Assembly (NCBI GenBank): GCA_037349105.1
Contig: JAYJMM010000019.1
Span: 1,364,001-1,428,000 of the forward strand
Direction of reading: 5' to 3'
Length of the DNA stretch: 64,000 bases
Source: Limnomonas spitsbergensis
Taxonomy: Eukaryota; Chlorophyta; Chlorophyceae; Chlamydomonadales
Both the position numbers and the translations under genes were made by a program. The notes beneath the pieces were generated by a model. It had not been told where the DNA came from. It ran no database searches and saw only the letters and a program-made list of their open reading frames with translations. Position 1 is the first letter of the stretch, and each line of letters opens with the position of its first letter. This document shows, piece after piece, positions 41,901 through 53,900 of this stretch.

Positions 41901-44900
41901 GAGGGGCAAGCTGTCTAGATAGCCCCGTTGGGGGGGGGGGGGGGACTGGTGGGAGGGGCAAGCTTTCTAAATAGCCCCGTTGGGGGGGGGGGGGGGACTG
42001 GCGGGAGGGGCAAGCTTTCTAAATAGCCCCGGTGGGGGGGGGGAGGGGGGGGCTGGCGGGAGGGGCAAGCTTTCTAGATAGCCCCGGTGGGGGGGGGAGG
42101 GGGGGGCTGGCGGGAGGGGCAAGCTTTCTAGATAGCCCCGGTGGGGGGGGGAGGGGTGGGCTGGTGGGAGGGGCAAGCTCTCTAGATAGCCCCGGTTGGG
42201 GGGGGAGGGGGGGACTGGCGGGAGGGGCAAGCTTTTTAAATAGCCCCGGTGGGGGGGGGAGGGGGGGGCTGGCGGGAGGGGCAAGCTGTCTAGATAGCCG
42301 GGTGGGGGGGGGGAGGGGGGGGCTGGCGGGAGGGGCAAGCTTTCTAAATAGCCCCGGTGGGGGGGGGAGGGGGGGGCTGGCGGGAGGGGCAAGCTTTCTA
42401 CATAGCCGGGGGGGGGGGGAAGGGGGGGGCTGGCGGGAGGGGCAAGCTTTTTAAATAGCCCCGGTGGGGGGGGGAGGGGGGGGCTGGCGGGAGGGGCAAG
42501 CTGTCTAGATAGCCGGTGGGGGGGGGAGGGGGGGGCTGGCGGGAGGGGCAAGCTTTCAAGATAGCCGGTGGAGGGGGGAGGGGGGGGCTGGCGGGAGGGG
42601 CAAGCTTTCTAAATAGCCCCGGTTGGGGGGGAGGGGGGGGCTGGCGGGAGGGGCAAGCTTTCAAGATAGCCGGTGGAGGGGGGAGGGGGGGGCTGGCGGG
42701 AGGGGCAAGCTTTCTAAATAGCCCCGGTGGGGGGGGGAGGGGGGGGCTGGCGGGAGGGGCAAGCTTTCTAAATAGCCCCGGTGGGGGGGGGGAGGGGGGG
42801 GCTGGCGGGAGGGGCAAGCTGTCTAGATATCCGGTGGGGGGGGGAGGGGGGGGCTGGCGGGAGGGGCAAGCTTTCTAGATAGCCGGGGGGGGGGGGAGGG
42901 GGGGGCTGGCGGGAGGGGCAAGCTGTCTAGATAGCCGGTGGAGGGGGGAGGGGGGGGCTGGCGGGAGGGGCAAGCTTTCTAGATAGCCGGTGGGGGGGGG
43001 GGGGGGTCCGGCGGGAGGGGCAAGCTGTCTAGATAGCCGGTTGAGGGGGGAGGGGGGGGCTGGCAGGAGGGGCAAGCTGTCTAGATAGCCGGGGGGGGGG
43101 GGAGAGGGGGGGCTGGCGGGAGGGGCAAGCTTTCTAAATAGCCCCGGTGGGGGGGGGAGGGGGGGGCTGGCGGGAGGGGCAAGCTGTCTAGATAGCCGGT
43201 AGGGGGGGGGAGGGGGGGGCTGGCGGGAGGGGCAAGCTGTCTAGATAGCCGGTGGGGGGGGGAGGGGGGGCTGGCGGGAGGGGCAAGCTTTCTAAATAGC
43301 CCCGGTGTGGGGGGGAGGGGGGGGCTGGCGGGAGGGGCAAGCTTTCTAGATAGCCCCGGTGGTGGGGGAGGGGGGGGGCTGGCGGGAGGGGCAAGCTTTC
43401 TAAATAGCCCCGGTGGGGGTGGGGGGGGGGGCTGGCGGGAGGGGCAAGCTGTCTAGATAGCCGGGGGGGGGTGGAGGGGGGGGCTGGCGGGAGGGGCAAG
43501 CTTTCTAAATAGCCCCGGTGGGGGGGGGGAGGGGGGGGCTGGCGGGAGGGGCAAGCTTTCTAGATAGCCGGTGGGGGGGGGAGGGGGGGGCTGGCGGGAG
43601 GGGCAAGCTGTCTAGATAGCCCCGGTGGGGGGGGGGAGGGGGGGGGCTGGCGGGAGGGGCTAGCTGTCTAGATAGCCCCGGTGGGGGGGGGAGGGGGGGG
43701 CTGGCGGGAGGGGCAAGCTGTCTAGATAGCCCCGGTGGGGGGGGGAGGGGGGGGCATGCGGGAGGGGCAAGCTGTATAGATAGCCCCGGTGGGGGGGGGG
43801 AGGGGGGCTGGCGGGAGGGGCAAGCTGTCTAGATATCCGGGGGGGGGGGAGGGGGGGGCTGGCGGGAGGGGCAAGCTTTCTAAATAGCCCCGGTGGGGGG
43901 GAGGGGGGGGCTGGCGGGAGGGGCAAGCTTTCTAGATAGCCAGGGGGGGGGGAAGGGGCTGGCGGTGTACGCCTGCAGGAACCCTTGTTTGCGGGCGCTG
44001 CGCCATGTTGATATATGGGTAAACGCAGGCGAGCAGTCCGTCTTGTCCCCCTCCCCTCTCTCTCTTCTCTCCGCATGTCGGCACTTCCATCGGTGATGAC
44101 ATCTTAACTGCTTTCACCGGATCGCAGGTGGAGTCCCGTTTCAGCTCTTACCGGGTGTGGTACCCCACAAGCCCCGTCTCCTCCCCTCACCACATGTACC
44201 CTCCTCCTTGAATCTTGACATTGTTCCGTCCATTCTTTGTGTGTGTTTCTTCCATTCCCCATGAGCATAGATTTGCTTTGCCTTCCCTCATAATTAATGC
44301 TGTTGGGGGTTCGATTGTCAATACCAGTTTTTTCAGCCACAAATTAAAAGTTTGATCTAAAACTTTGCGTGTCATATCCACTGAAATGCATGTCATGTCG
44401 ACCTCTCTGCTTTCTTTCTGCGACCTGTAGGTGGAGTCCACAATCCGCTTGACATGGTATTCAAAACATTTGGGGGGGTAAACGATAATCCGATGAAATA
44501 CACATCATTTTGACCTCTCTGCTTTCCTGCGCCCTGTAGGTGGAGTCCACAATCGGCTCCTGCCTAGATGTGGCTCTGGAGCCGGTCTCGCTGCGGCTCT
44601 CGGCCCCTACCGCCGACGAATTCCACTCAGACCTACAGGACCTGATCAGCAGGGGTGAGTAGGAGAGTCAAGCTTTGCTTCAAAACTCACATTTTGAAGC
44701 AATGATGCATGCCATATGAGCACATGCATACGTCCAGCATTCCCCCCTCCCTCCCTCGACCTGCTCTGGTCCGCTCTGCCTGGCCCTGTCGAAAAAGGCT
44801 GTGGGTGGTTGCGCTGACCCCGCAACAGCATACTTGCAGGCTGTGAGTGAGATCTAGGAGAAGCACATCCAAGGCGCTGTATCTGTATGATGCGCCCTTT

Positions 44901-47900
44901 AAAGCGATGTTGTACGCCCTTTAAAGCGATGTTGTACGCCCTTTAAAGCGATGTTGTACGCCCTTCAAAGCGATGTTGTACGCCCTTTAAAGCGATGTTG
45001 TACGCCCTTTAAAGCGATGTTGTACGCCCTTCAAAGCGATGTTGTACGCCCTTTAAAGCGATGTTGTACGCCCTTTAAAGCGTGTTGTACGCCCTTAAAA
45101 GCGTGTTGTACGCCCTTAAAAGCGATGTTGTACGCCCTTAAAAGCGATGTTGTACGCCCTTTAAAGCGATGTTGTACGCCCTTTAAAGCGATGTTGTACG
45201 CCCTTTAAAGCGATGTTGTACGCCCTTCAAAGCGATGTTGTACGCCCTTTAAAGCGATGTTGTACGCCCTTTAAAGCGATGTTGTACGCCCTTCAAAGCG
45301 ATGTTGTACGCCCTTTAAAGCGATGTTGTACGCCCTTTAAAGCGATGTTGTACGCCCTTTAAAGCGATGTTGTACGCCCTTAAAAGCGATGTTGTACGCC
45401 CTTCAAATTGATGTTGTACGCCCTTTAAAGCGATGTTGTACGCCCTTTAAAGCGATGTTGTACGCCCTTCAAAGCGATGTTGTACGCCCTTCAAAGCGAT
45501 GTTGTACGCCCTGTACGAATACCTGCCAATGCGAGTATACGTCCTCCCAAACCCCCCAAATCCTCGACCTCACAACCTTCCAACCTCCCACCCCCCCAAC
45601 CCACCCCCCCAACCTCCCGACCCAGCCCCCCAACCTCCCGACCCAAGCCCCCAACCCCCAACCCCCCTTGCAGGTGTGAGTGAGAGCCAGGAGAAGCATA
45701 TCCGAGTGGCGCAACGCGAGACGCAGGAGCGGGTGCTGAGGAATGGGGATGGCGTGTGCAAATGGGGTGAGGAGAGGTCCATGCCTTCAGGGCAGAGCGG
45801 GCGGGGGCGAGAGGGGTTTGAAAGCTGAAGTGATGCCCAGGGTCCATGCCTTCAGGGCCGGGGGGGGGGGGGGGGGGGGGGGACTTAATTAGGGCCTGAG
45901 AGGTTCAGACCATCAGGTGAGAAGTCCATGCCTTCAGGGCGGGTCGGGGGAGGGGACTTCATCAGGGCTTTCAGAGCTGTGAACCCCTCCTTGAAACTTT
46001 GAAACCCTCCTTTCGCCCCGAATGCCCCCCCAACCCTGACCCCCCCCTTTCGCCCTGCCCCCCCCCTTTGCCCTATCGCCTGAACCCTTGACCTTAAACC
46101 CCGCCCCCTTCACCTCTGTTGCTGGTGTTTCTGTCTGTTCTCTGGTGCTTGTTTCCGTTTGTGGTTTCCTCCCGGTTCGCTCTGCCTGGCCCTTTCGCAA
46201 AATGCTGTGGGTGGTTGCGTCAACTTTGTAACACCAACCCCTCCTGCTGTGGGTGGTTGCGTCAACTTTGTAACACCAACCCCTCCTGCTGTGGGTGGTT
46301 GCGTCAACTTTGTAACACCAACCCCTCCTGCTGTGGGTGGTTGCGTCAACTTTGTAACACCAACCCCTCCTGCTGTGGGTGGTTGCGTCAACTTTGTAAC
46401 ACCAACCCCTCCTGCTGTGGGTGGTTGCGTCAACTTTGTAACACCAGCCCTTCCTGCTGTGCCCCCTTAACCCTGCCCCCCTCCTTCCGCCCTGCCGCCC
46501 TAATCCTTGACCTTTAACCCTGCCCCCTTTACCCCTCCTCCTGCCCTGCCCACTTAACCCTGCCCCCTTCACCCCTCCTCCTGTTGTGCCCCCTGATGCA
46601 GGCCAGTACTGGGAGACCGTACCTCGCACTCGCACTGTGGTGGAGACCTACTCGGTGGCAGTCTTTGAATTGCGACCATCAGAGGTGAGCGTAGTGTGTG
46701 TGTGTGAGTGTGTGGGGGGGAGGGGGTTGGGGGGCTTTGAGTGGGGGCTGGATCCAGGTGTGGACCTGCAAGTGGTGGAGATCTTACGGTACAATTTTGC
46801 TGTTAAAGCTGCGACCATCTAAGTTGAGGGCAGGGTTCAGCAGTAGAGGGAGGGGGTTGGGGGGCTCTGAGTGGGGGCTGGATCCAGGTGTGGACCTGAA
46901 TGTGTGGAGATATGACAGTATTATTGTGTCGTTGTTTGAACTGCGACCATCAGAGTTAAGGGCAGGGTTCAGCAGTATGGGGAGGGGAGGTGGGGGGGGG
47001 GGGGGCTGATTGGGTGCTGGATCCAGGTGTGGACCTGAATGTGGTGGCTGAATCCAGGGCTCCAGGGATCCAGGGCTGAATGCAGGGCTCTGAGTGGGGG
47101 CTGGATCCAGGTGTGGACCTGAATGTGGTGGCTGAATCCAGGGCTCCAGGGATCCAGGGCTGAATGCAGGGCTCTGAGTGGGGGCTGGATCCAGGTGTGG
47201 ACCTGAATGTGGTGGCTGAATCCAGGGCTCCAGGGACCCAGGGCTGAATGCAGGGCTCTGAGTGGGGGCTGGATCCAGGTGTGGACCTGAATGTGGTGGC
47301 TGAATCCAGGGCTCCAGGGATCCAGGGCTGAATGCAGGGCTCTGAGTGGGGGCTGGATCCAGGTGTGGACCTGAATGTGGTGGCTGAATCCAGGGCTCCA
47401 GGGATCCAGGGCTGAATGCGGGGCTCTGAGTGGGGGCTGGATCCAGGTGTGGACCTGAATGTGGTGGCTGAATCCAGGGCTCCAGGGATCCAGGGCTGAA
47501 TGCGGGGCTCTGAGTGGGGGCTGGATCCAGGTGTGGACCTGAATGTGGTGGCTGAATCCAGGGCTCCAGGGATCCAGGGCTGAATGCAGGGCTCTGAGTG
47601 GGGGCTGGATCCAGGTGTGGACCTGAATGTGGTGGCTGAATCCAGGGCTCCAGGGATCCAGGGCTGAATGCGGGGCTCTGAGTGGGGGCTGGATCCAGGT
47701 GTGGACCTGAATGTGGTGGCTGAATCCAGGGCTCCAGGGATCCAGGGCTGAATGCGGGGCTCTGAGTGGGGGCTGGATCCAGGTGTGGACCTGAATGTGG
47801 TGGCTGAATCCAGGGCTCCAGGGATCCAGGGCTGAATGCAGGGCTCTGAGTGGGGGCTGGATCCAGGTGTGGACCTGAATGTGGTGGCTGAATCCAGGGC

Positions 47901-50900
47901 TCCAGGGATCCAGGGCTGAATGCGGGGCTCTGAGTGGGGGCTGGATCCAGGTGTGGACCTGAATGTGGTGTGGACCTGAATGTACTTTTGTTTCATTATT
48001 TGAACTGCGACCATCAGAGGTGAGCGCTGGGCCTAGGGTTGTGTGGGGGGGGTAAGGATTAAAGGGGGGCAGGGTGGGAGGGAGGTGCGAGGTGGGACCC
48101 AAGGCGAGGACTGGACTCCCATGAGCAAGCTGGGCCCTCGGAAGCAGGCTGGGAATCTGTGCAAGCCGGCCTTTTGTGTGGGCTGGGCCCTCGTTAGGGT
48201 GTGGATCCTTTAGGGGGGCAGGGTTAGAGCAGTGGAGTTGAGGGGGGGGGACATGTTGCGAAAGCTCGACCCTTCTAAGCGAGATGGCCTTTTGTGCGGG
48301 CTGGGCTCCGGTGGGGTATGGATCCTGTAGGGGGCAGTGTGCGGAGGGCGCTGGAGTAACGGGCCTTAACCAGATGTGCTGGCTGGACACTTTTTCCGGT
48401 GGGGCATGGACCCTGCCCATGTTGCATCACACTTATTTATGTACTGCCCCGGTCGCATCTCTTTTACCAACCCACCGCCCTCTTTTTGCCACTTTTTCCA
48501 CACATGCGGCTCAGGACTTAGTGGCTATGATGGATGCTGCAGATGCCAGCACCGAACACGCCATCTTCTACACTTGTGCAGATGCAACCCACTTTGAATC
48601 CCCATGTCCCAACATGGTTGCCCATGTTGCGTCACTCTTTTCCATGCACCCACTCATCAGGTTGCGTCACACTTTGTGGCGATGGTGGACGCGGCAGTGG
48701 CCAGCACCGAGCGCGCCATCTCCTCGCACGTTCGTTCGTTTGTGCGGAAGCAGCTGGAGGAGGCCAAGACCAAGGTGGCGGACTACTGTGACAGGTGGGC
48801 GCTGAAGAAAGGAAGGAAACTACCTTCCGCAGTGGCGTGAGGGTTCAGGAAACAGTGCAAGATGGGCCTATGAATAGCTTGCATACTATAATAGCTTGCA
48901 TACTATGATAGCTTGCATACTATGATAGCTTGCATACTATGATAGCTTGCATACTATGAATAGCTTGCATACTATGATAGCTTGCATACTATGAATAGCT
49001 TGCATACTATGAATAGCTTGCATACTATGATAGCTTGCATACTATGATAGCTTGCATACTATGATAGCTTGCATACTATGAATAGCTTGCATACTATGAT
49101 AGCTTGCATACTATGATAGCTTGCATACTATGATAGCTTGCATACTATGATAGCTTGCATACTATGATAGCTTGCATACTATGAATAGCTTGCATACTAT
49201 GATAGCTTGCATACTATGATAGCTTGCATACTATGAATAGCTTGCATACTATGATAGCTTGCATACTATGATAGCTTGCATACTATGAATAGCTTGCATA
49301 CTATGAATAGCTTGCATACTATGAATAGCTTGCATACTATGAATAGCTTGCATACTATGAATAGCTTGCATACTATGAATAGCTTGCATACTATGATAGC
49401 TTGCATACTATGATAGCTTGCATACTATGATAGCTTGCATACTATGATAGCTTGCATACTATGATAGCTTGCATACTATGATAGCTTGCATACTATTAGG
49501 CATCGGCAATATTATATAATATTATATAGTATATAAAGTATATTATATATTATATAAAGTATATTCGAATTCGGCATATCATATATACTTTATATAAAGT
49601 CGCGAAAATCCCGAATGTCGCGACTGAAAACGTGGAAATACGGCATTTCAGCTACTGTGGGCTACTTGTGAGACAAGCGCATGCTTTCTCGTCCGATTCT
49701 ATACTCGAATAATACTCGTGTTACCTGGAATTGCCCCTGAGAAAGTGAAACGATCTATCCTTCTCGACAATGACAAGCAACTGCACTTAGGAACCGAGTG
49801 GGAGCCTGCGGCTTTGTGTGCCGAGCTGAATAAGATAAGCGAGTTTGGAACAATCGGTCCAGCGGAACTGGTCAGCATGGGGGCGGACATACACCAGTAG
49901 CCGCTCTCGCCTAGGCATCGCGCGGGCTGAGAAGCTGATTTATGTCAAGGCGAACCGTGACGACGGCGAGGTCAAGGAGGTTCAGCACGAGGAGGTTTCT
50001 CTGAACTATTACTCCGACTGACTTGATAACTTCGGAACAGTCATGCTATGAGACTCAAATGTATATCTAGTAATCATGTAGTGGTACTTAAACTGAACTT
50101 CTGGACCAGACCTGCCCCATTTTTCGAACCCGTGATCCGCGTCAAACAAATACAGTGTTTTTATGTTTTGAGGACTTAGCTTTCTTAGATGGGACGAGTT
50201 AGCTGCAGATTCTGAATGCCCTGATTAAGCTGAATCCAGACCTCTATTTTTTTTTACTTTGGCCCACTTTTTTCTGACTTTATATACTATATATATGATA
50301 TATATATTATATACTTTACATTGGCGGGGCATGTAAAGTATATTGCCGATGCCTACATACTATGAATAGCTTGCATACTATGATAGCTTGCATACTATGA
50401 ATAGCTTGCTTACTATGAATAGCTTGCATACTATGATAGCTTGCATACTATGATAGCTTGCATACTATGATAGCTTGCATCCACATTCAAATCAAGTTAT
50501 TTTGTTCCTGCTGCCACCCTCTTTCAGGTATCTGGGTGTGACGGGCAGTGCTCTGGAGGCAGGACGTAAAGGCACCGAGCACCGGGAAGCAGCGCTGAGA
50601 CAGGTGGGGTAGATATCCAATGGAATGGAAATTCAATCTTGTGGAGGTGTGTGTGTGTGGGGGGGGGGGGGGGCTGTAAAAGGGAGGTGGTAGGTGTTTA
50701 TGTGTAGGGGGGGGGAGGGAGGGGGGCCTGTGACAGGTGGGGTAGATATCCAATGGAATGGAAATACAAACTCAATGAGGGGGGTGGGTGGGGGGGGCTG
50801 TGAAAGGGAAGTGACAGGTGTGTGTGGGGGGGGGGGGAGGGGGGCCTGTGACAGGTGGGGTATATCCAAGTTCATGGGAATACAAACTCAGTGAGGGGGG

Positions 50901-53900
50901 TGGGGGAGGGGGCTGTGAAAGGGAAGTGACAGGTGTGTGTGTGGGGGGGGGAGGGGGGCCTGTGACAGGTGGGGTATATCCAAGTTCATGGGAATACAAA
51001 CTCAGTGAGGGGGGTGGGGGAGGGGGCTGTGAAAGGGAAGTGACAGGTGTGTGTGTGGGGGGGGGAGGGGGGCCTGTGACAGGTGGGGTATATCCAAGTT
51101 CATGGGAATACAAACTCAGTGAGGGGGGTGGGGGAGGGGGCTGTGAAAGGGAAGTGACAGGTGTGTGTGTGGGGGGGGGAGGGGGGCCTGTGACAGGTGG
51201 GGTATATCCAAGTTCATGGGAATACAAACTCAGTGAGGGGGGTGGGGGAGGGGGCTGTGAAAGGGAAGTGACAGGTGTGTGTGGGGGGGGGGGAGGGGGG
51301 CCTGTGACAGGTGGGGTATATCCAAGTTCATGGGAATACAAACTCAGTGAGGGGGGTGGGGGAGGGGGCTGTGAAAGGGAAGTGACAGGTGTGTGTGGGG
51401 GGGGGGGAGGGGGGGGGGCCTGTGACTGGTGGGGTAGATGTCCAATGGCATGGGAATACAAACTCAATGAGGGGGGTGGGGGAGGGGGCTAAGACAGGTT
51501 GGGTGGAAATAAAATAATTAATTAAAAATGTGAAGGTGTCACGTGTCATGTGTGGGTGGGGGGGTGGGCAGGATGGGTGTAGGGTGGGTAAGATAAGTAG
51601 GTGTACCGGTGGTGACATGGTAGTTTTTCCCACACCACTCCCCCCCACCCCCCCTGCCTTTTCGTTCCCTGTTCTTGCATGTGGAGCTTACACATGGCCT
51701 GCTTAATTGCCCTCCTTGCAGACAACGAGAGCCCTGAAGCTTGAACCCTGAACCCCAAAGCCTCCGACCATAGACCCCAAACCCTTGTGCCTTGCCGGCG
51801 GCGCTTCAGATGGCCCGGGTTATCATGCCCCCCTTTTATATTCATACCCCCTCAAAACCTTGAAAGCTGGCCTTAAGACACCGAAACCCTGATTCCCAAA
51901 CTCTAACTTCTACACGCCCAAACCCTGATTCCCAAACGCCAACTTCTAATCGCCCAAACCCTGTTTCCCAAACGCCAACTTCTAAACGCCCAAACCCTGA
52001 ACCCTTGTGCCTTGCAGGTCGAGCTCCACATGGCCCGTGTGGCCGCCATCAGCACCCGGCTGGCAGAGGTGGCATCTAGAGCAGAAAAGCTGATGCCCTG
52101 CATGCAGGTATATGTGATTAAGGGGGGGGGGGTCAGGGTGAAATTAAGGGGGGGGGTTAAGGGTGAAATTAAGGGGGGGGGGTCAGGGTGAAATTAAGGG
52201 GGGGGGGTTAAGGGTGAAATTAAGGGGGGGGGGTCAGGGTGAAATTAAGGGGGGGGGGTTAAGGGTGAAATTAAGGGGGGGGGGGTTAAGGGTGAAATTA
52301 AGGGGGGGGGGGGGTTAAGGGTGAAATTAAGGGGGGGGGGGGGGGTTAAGGGTGAAATTAAGGGGGGGGGGGTCAGGGTGAAATTAAGGGGGGGGGGGGG
52401 GTCAGGGTGAAATTAAGGGGGGGGGGGGTAAGGGTGAAATTAAGGGGGGGGGGGGGGGTAAGGGTGAAATTAAGGGGGGGGGTCAGGGTGAAATTAAGGG
52501 GGGGGGGGTCAGGGTGAAATTAAGGGGGGGGGGTCAGGGTGAAATTAAGGGGGGGGGTAAGGGTGAAATTAGGGGGGGGGGGGGGTCAGGATGAAATTAG
52601 GGGGGGGGGGTTAAGGGTGAAATTAAGGGGGGGGGGGGGGGGTTAAGGGTGAAATTAAGGGGGGGGGGTCAGGATGAAATTAAGGGGGGGGGTCAGGGTG
52701 AAATTAAGGGGGGGGGTCAGGGTGAAATTAAGGGGGGGGGTCAGGGTGAAATTAAGGGGGGGGGGGTTAAGGGTGAAATTAAGGGGTTAGTAGCTAGGGC
52801 AGGAAGGAAGACCTTGAAGGATGTGTGGTGGGGCTCAAGGAGGTATCAGGGGCTGTTGTTTGGAGTAGATGAGCGGACGCCCTGTCAGCTGCTGAAATTT
52901 AGGGGGGAGGGCTTCAGGGGGGAGAGTGTGACGGAACAGATTGTGAGGGAACCCGCTTGGGCGATACCTCCCAGCGAATCTTCAAGGAGGAGGATCGGTA
53001 AGGCACAAGGGTTTGGGGTCTTCCTTAGGCATGGGTGGTTCGCCATTCTCATGCGTGGGTGGGCCCGATGGATTCAAGTTTTTGCATATACTCCCAAAGC
53101 TCGATAGTAGAGGGGGTTGGAGGCGTTGGCTGGTGTGAGAACTCAATGAGGAAATGGCCATTGCCATTGCACGCATGGGAGAAAGCATGCTCGAAATCTG
53201 TGTATTGGAGGAACGGTGGCCGTCGCATGTTGGTATTGTGTGCCTTGGTGGCTGCGCCTCTGCCCCTGAGGTGCAATTGGATTGCCCAGTTGCTGTTGTG
53301 ACAAGATGCAGGGCCCGATGAATTGATGATCACGGCATGGCCGCAGCATGTTGGTGTTGTGGTCCTTTGTAGCTGTGCCTCTACCCCCGAGATGCAATTG
53401 GACTGCTCAGTACAGCAGGGCACACTTGGCAGTACAGGGCCCACTAGGCAGTACAGGGCCCACAACTGCCAACACTTTGCAGTACAGGGCCCACTAGGCA
53501 TTACAGGGCCCACAACTGCCAACACTTTGCAGTACAGGGCCCACTAGGCAGTGCAGGGCCCACAACTGCCAACACTTTGCAGTACAGGCCCCACTAGGCA
53601 GTACAGGGCCCACAACTGCCAACATTTTGCAGTACAGGCCCCACTAGGCAGTACAGGGCCCACAACTGCCAACATTTTGCAGTACAGGCCCCACTAGGCA
53701 GTACAGGGCCCACAACTGCCAACACTTTGCAGTACAGGCCCCACTAGGCAGTACAGGGCCCACAACTGCCAACATTTTGCAGTACAGGCCCCACTAGGCA
53801 GTACAGGGCCCACAACTGCCAACATTTTGCAGTACAGGCCCCACTAGGCAGTACAGGGCCCACAACTGCCAACACTTTGCAGTACAGGCCCCACTAGGCA

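Noticed and set aside
41593..44076. Several Pro-rich minus-strand frames (LPLPPAPPSPPHRGYLESLP)
   Set aside because: Antisense reading of the 55-bp G-rich minisatellite; resembles a cell-wall proline-rich protein only by composition.
46956..48420. 483- and 352-residue minus-strand frames of HHIQVHTWIQPP / TTFRSTPGSSPHSEP repeats
   Set aside because: Product of the 84-bp array (84 = 28 codons) on the antisense strand of an intron.
48868..50478. Regular short repeats considered as a CRISPR array
   Set aside because: The units are contiguous with no unique spacers, and the sequence is eukaryotic. It is a minisatellite with a transposon in it.
53049..53525. A 158-residue minus-strand frame in intron 52108-54240
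   Set aside because: About a third of it is the 50-bp minisatellite and another part is a local duplication; no recognised domain.
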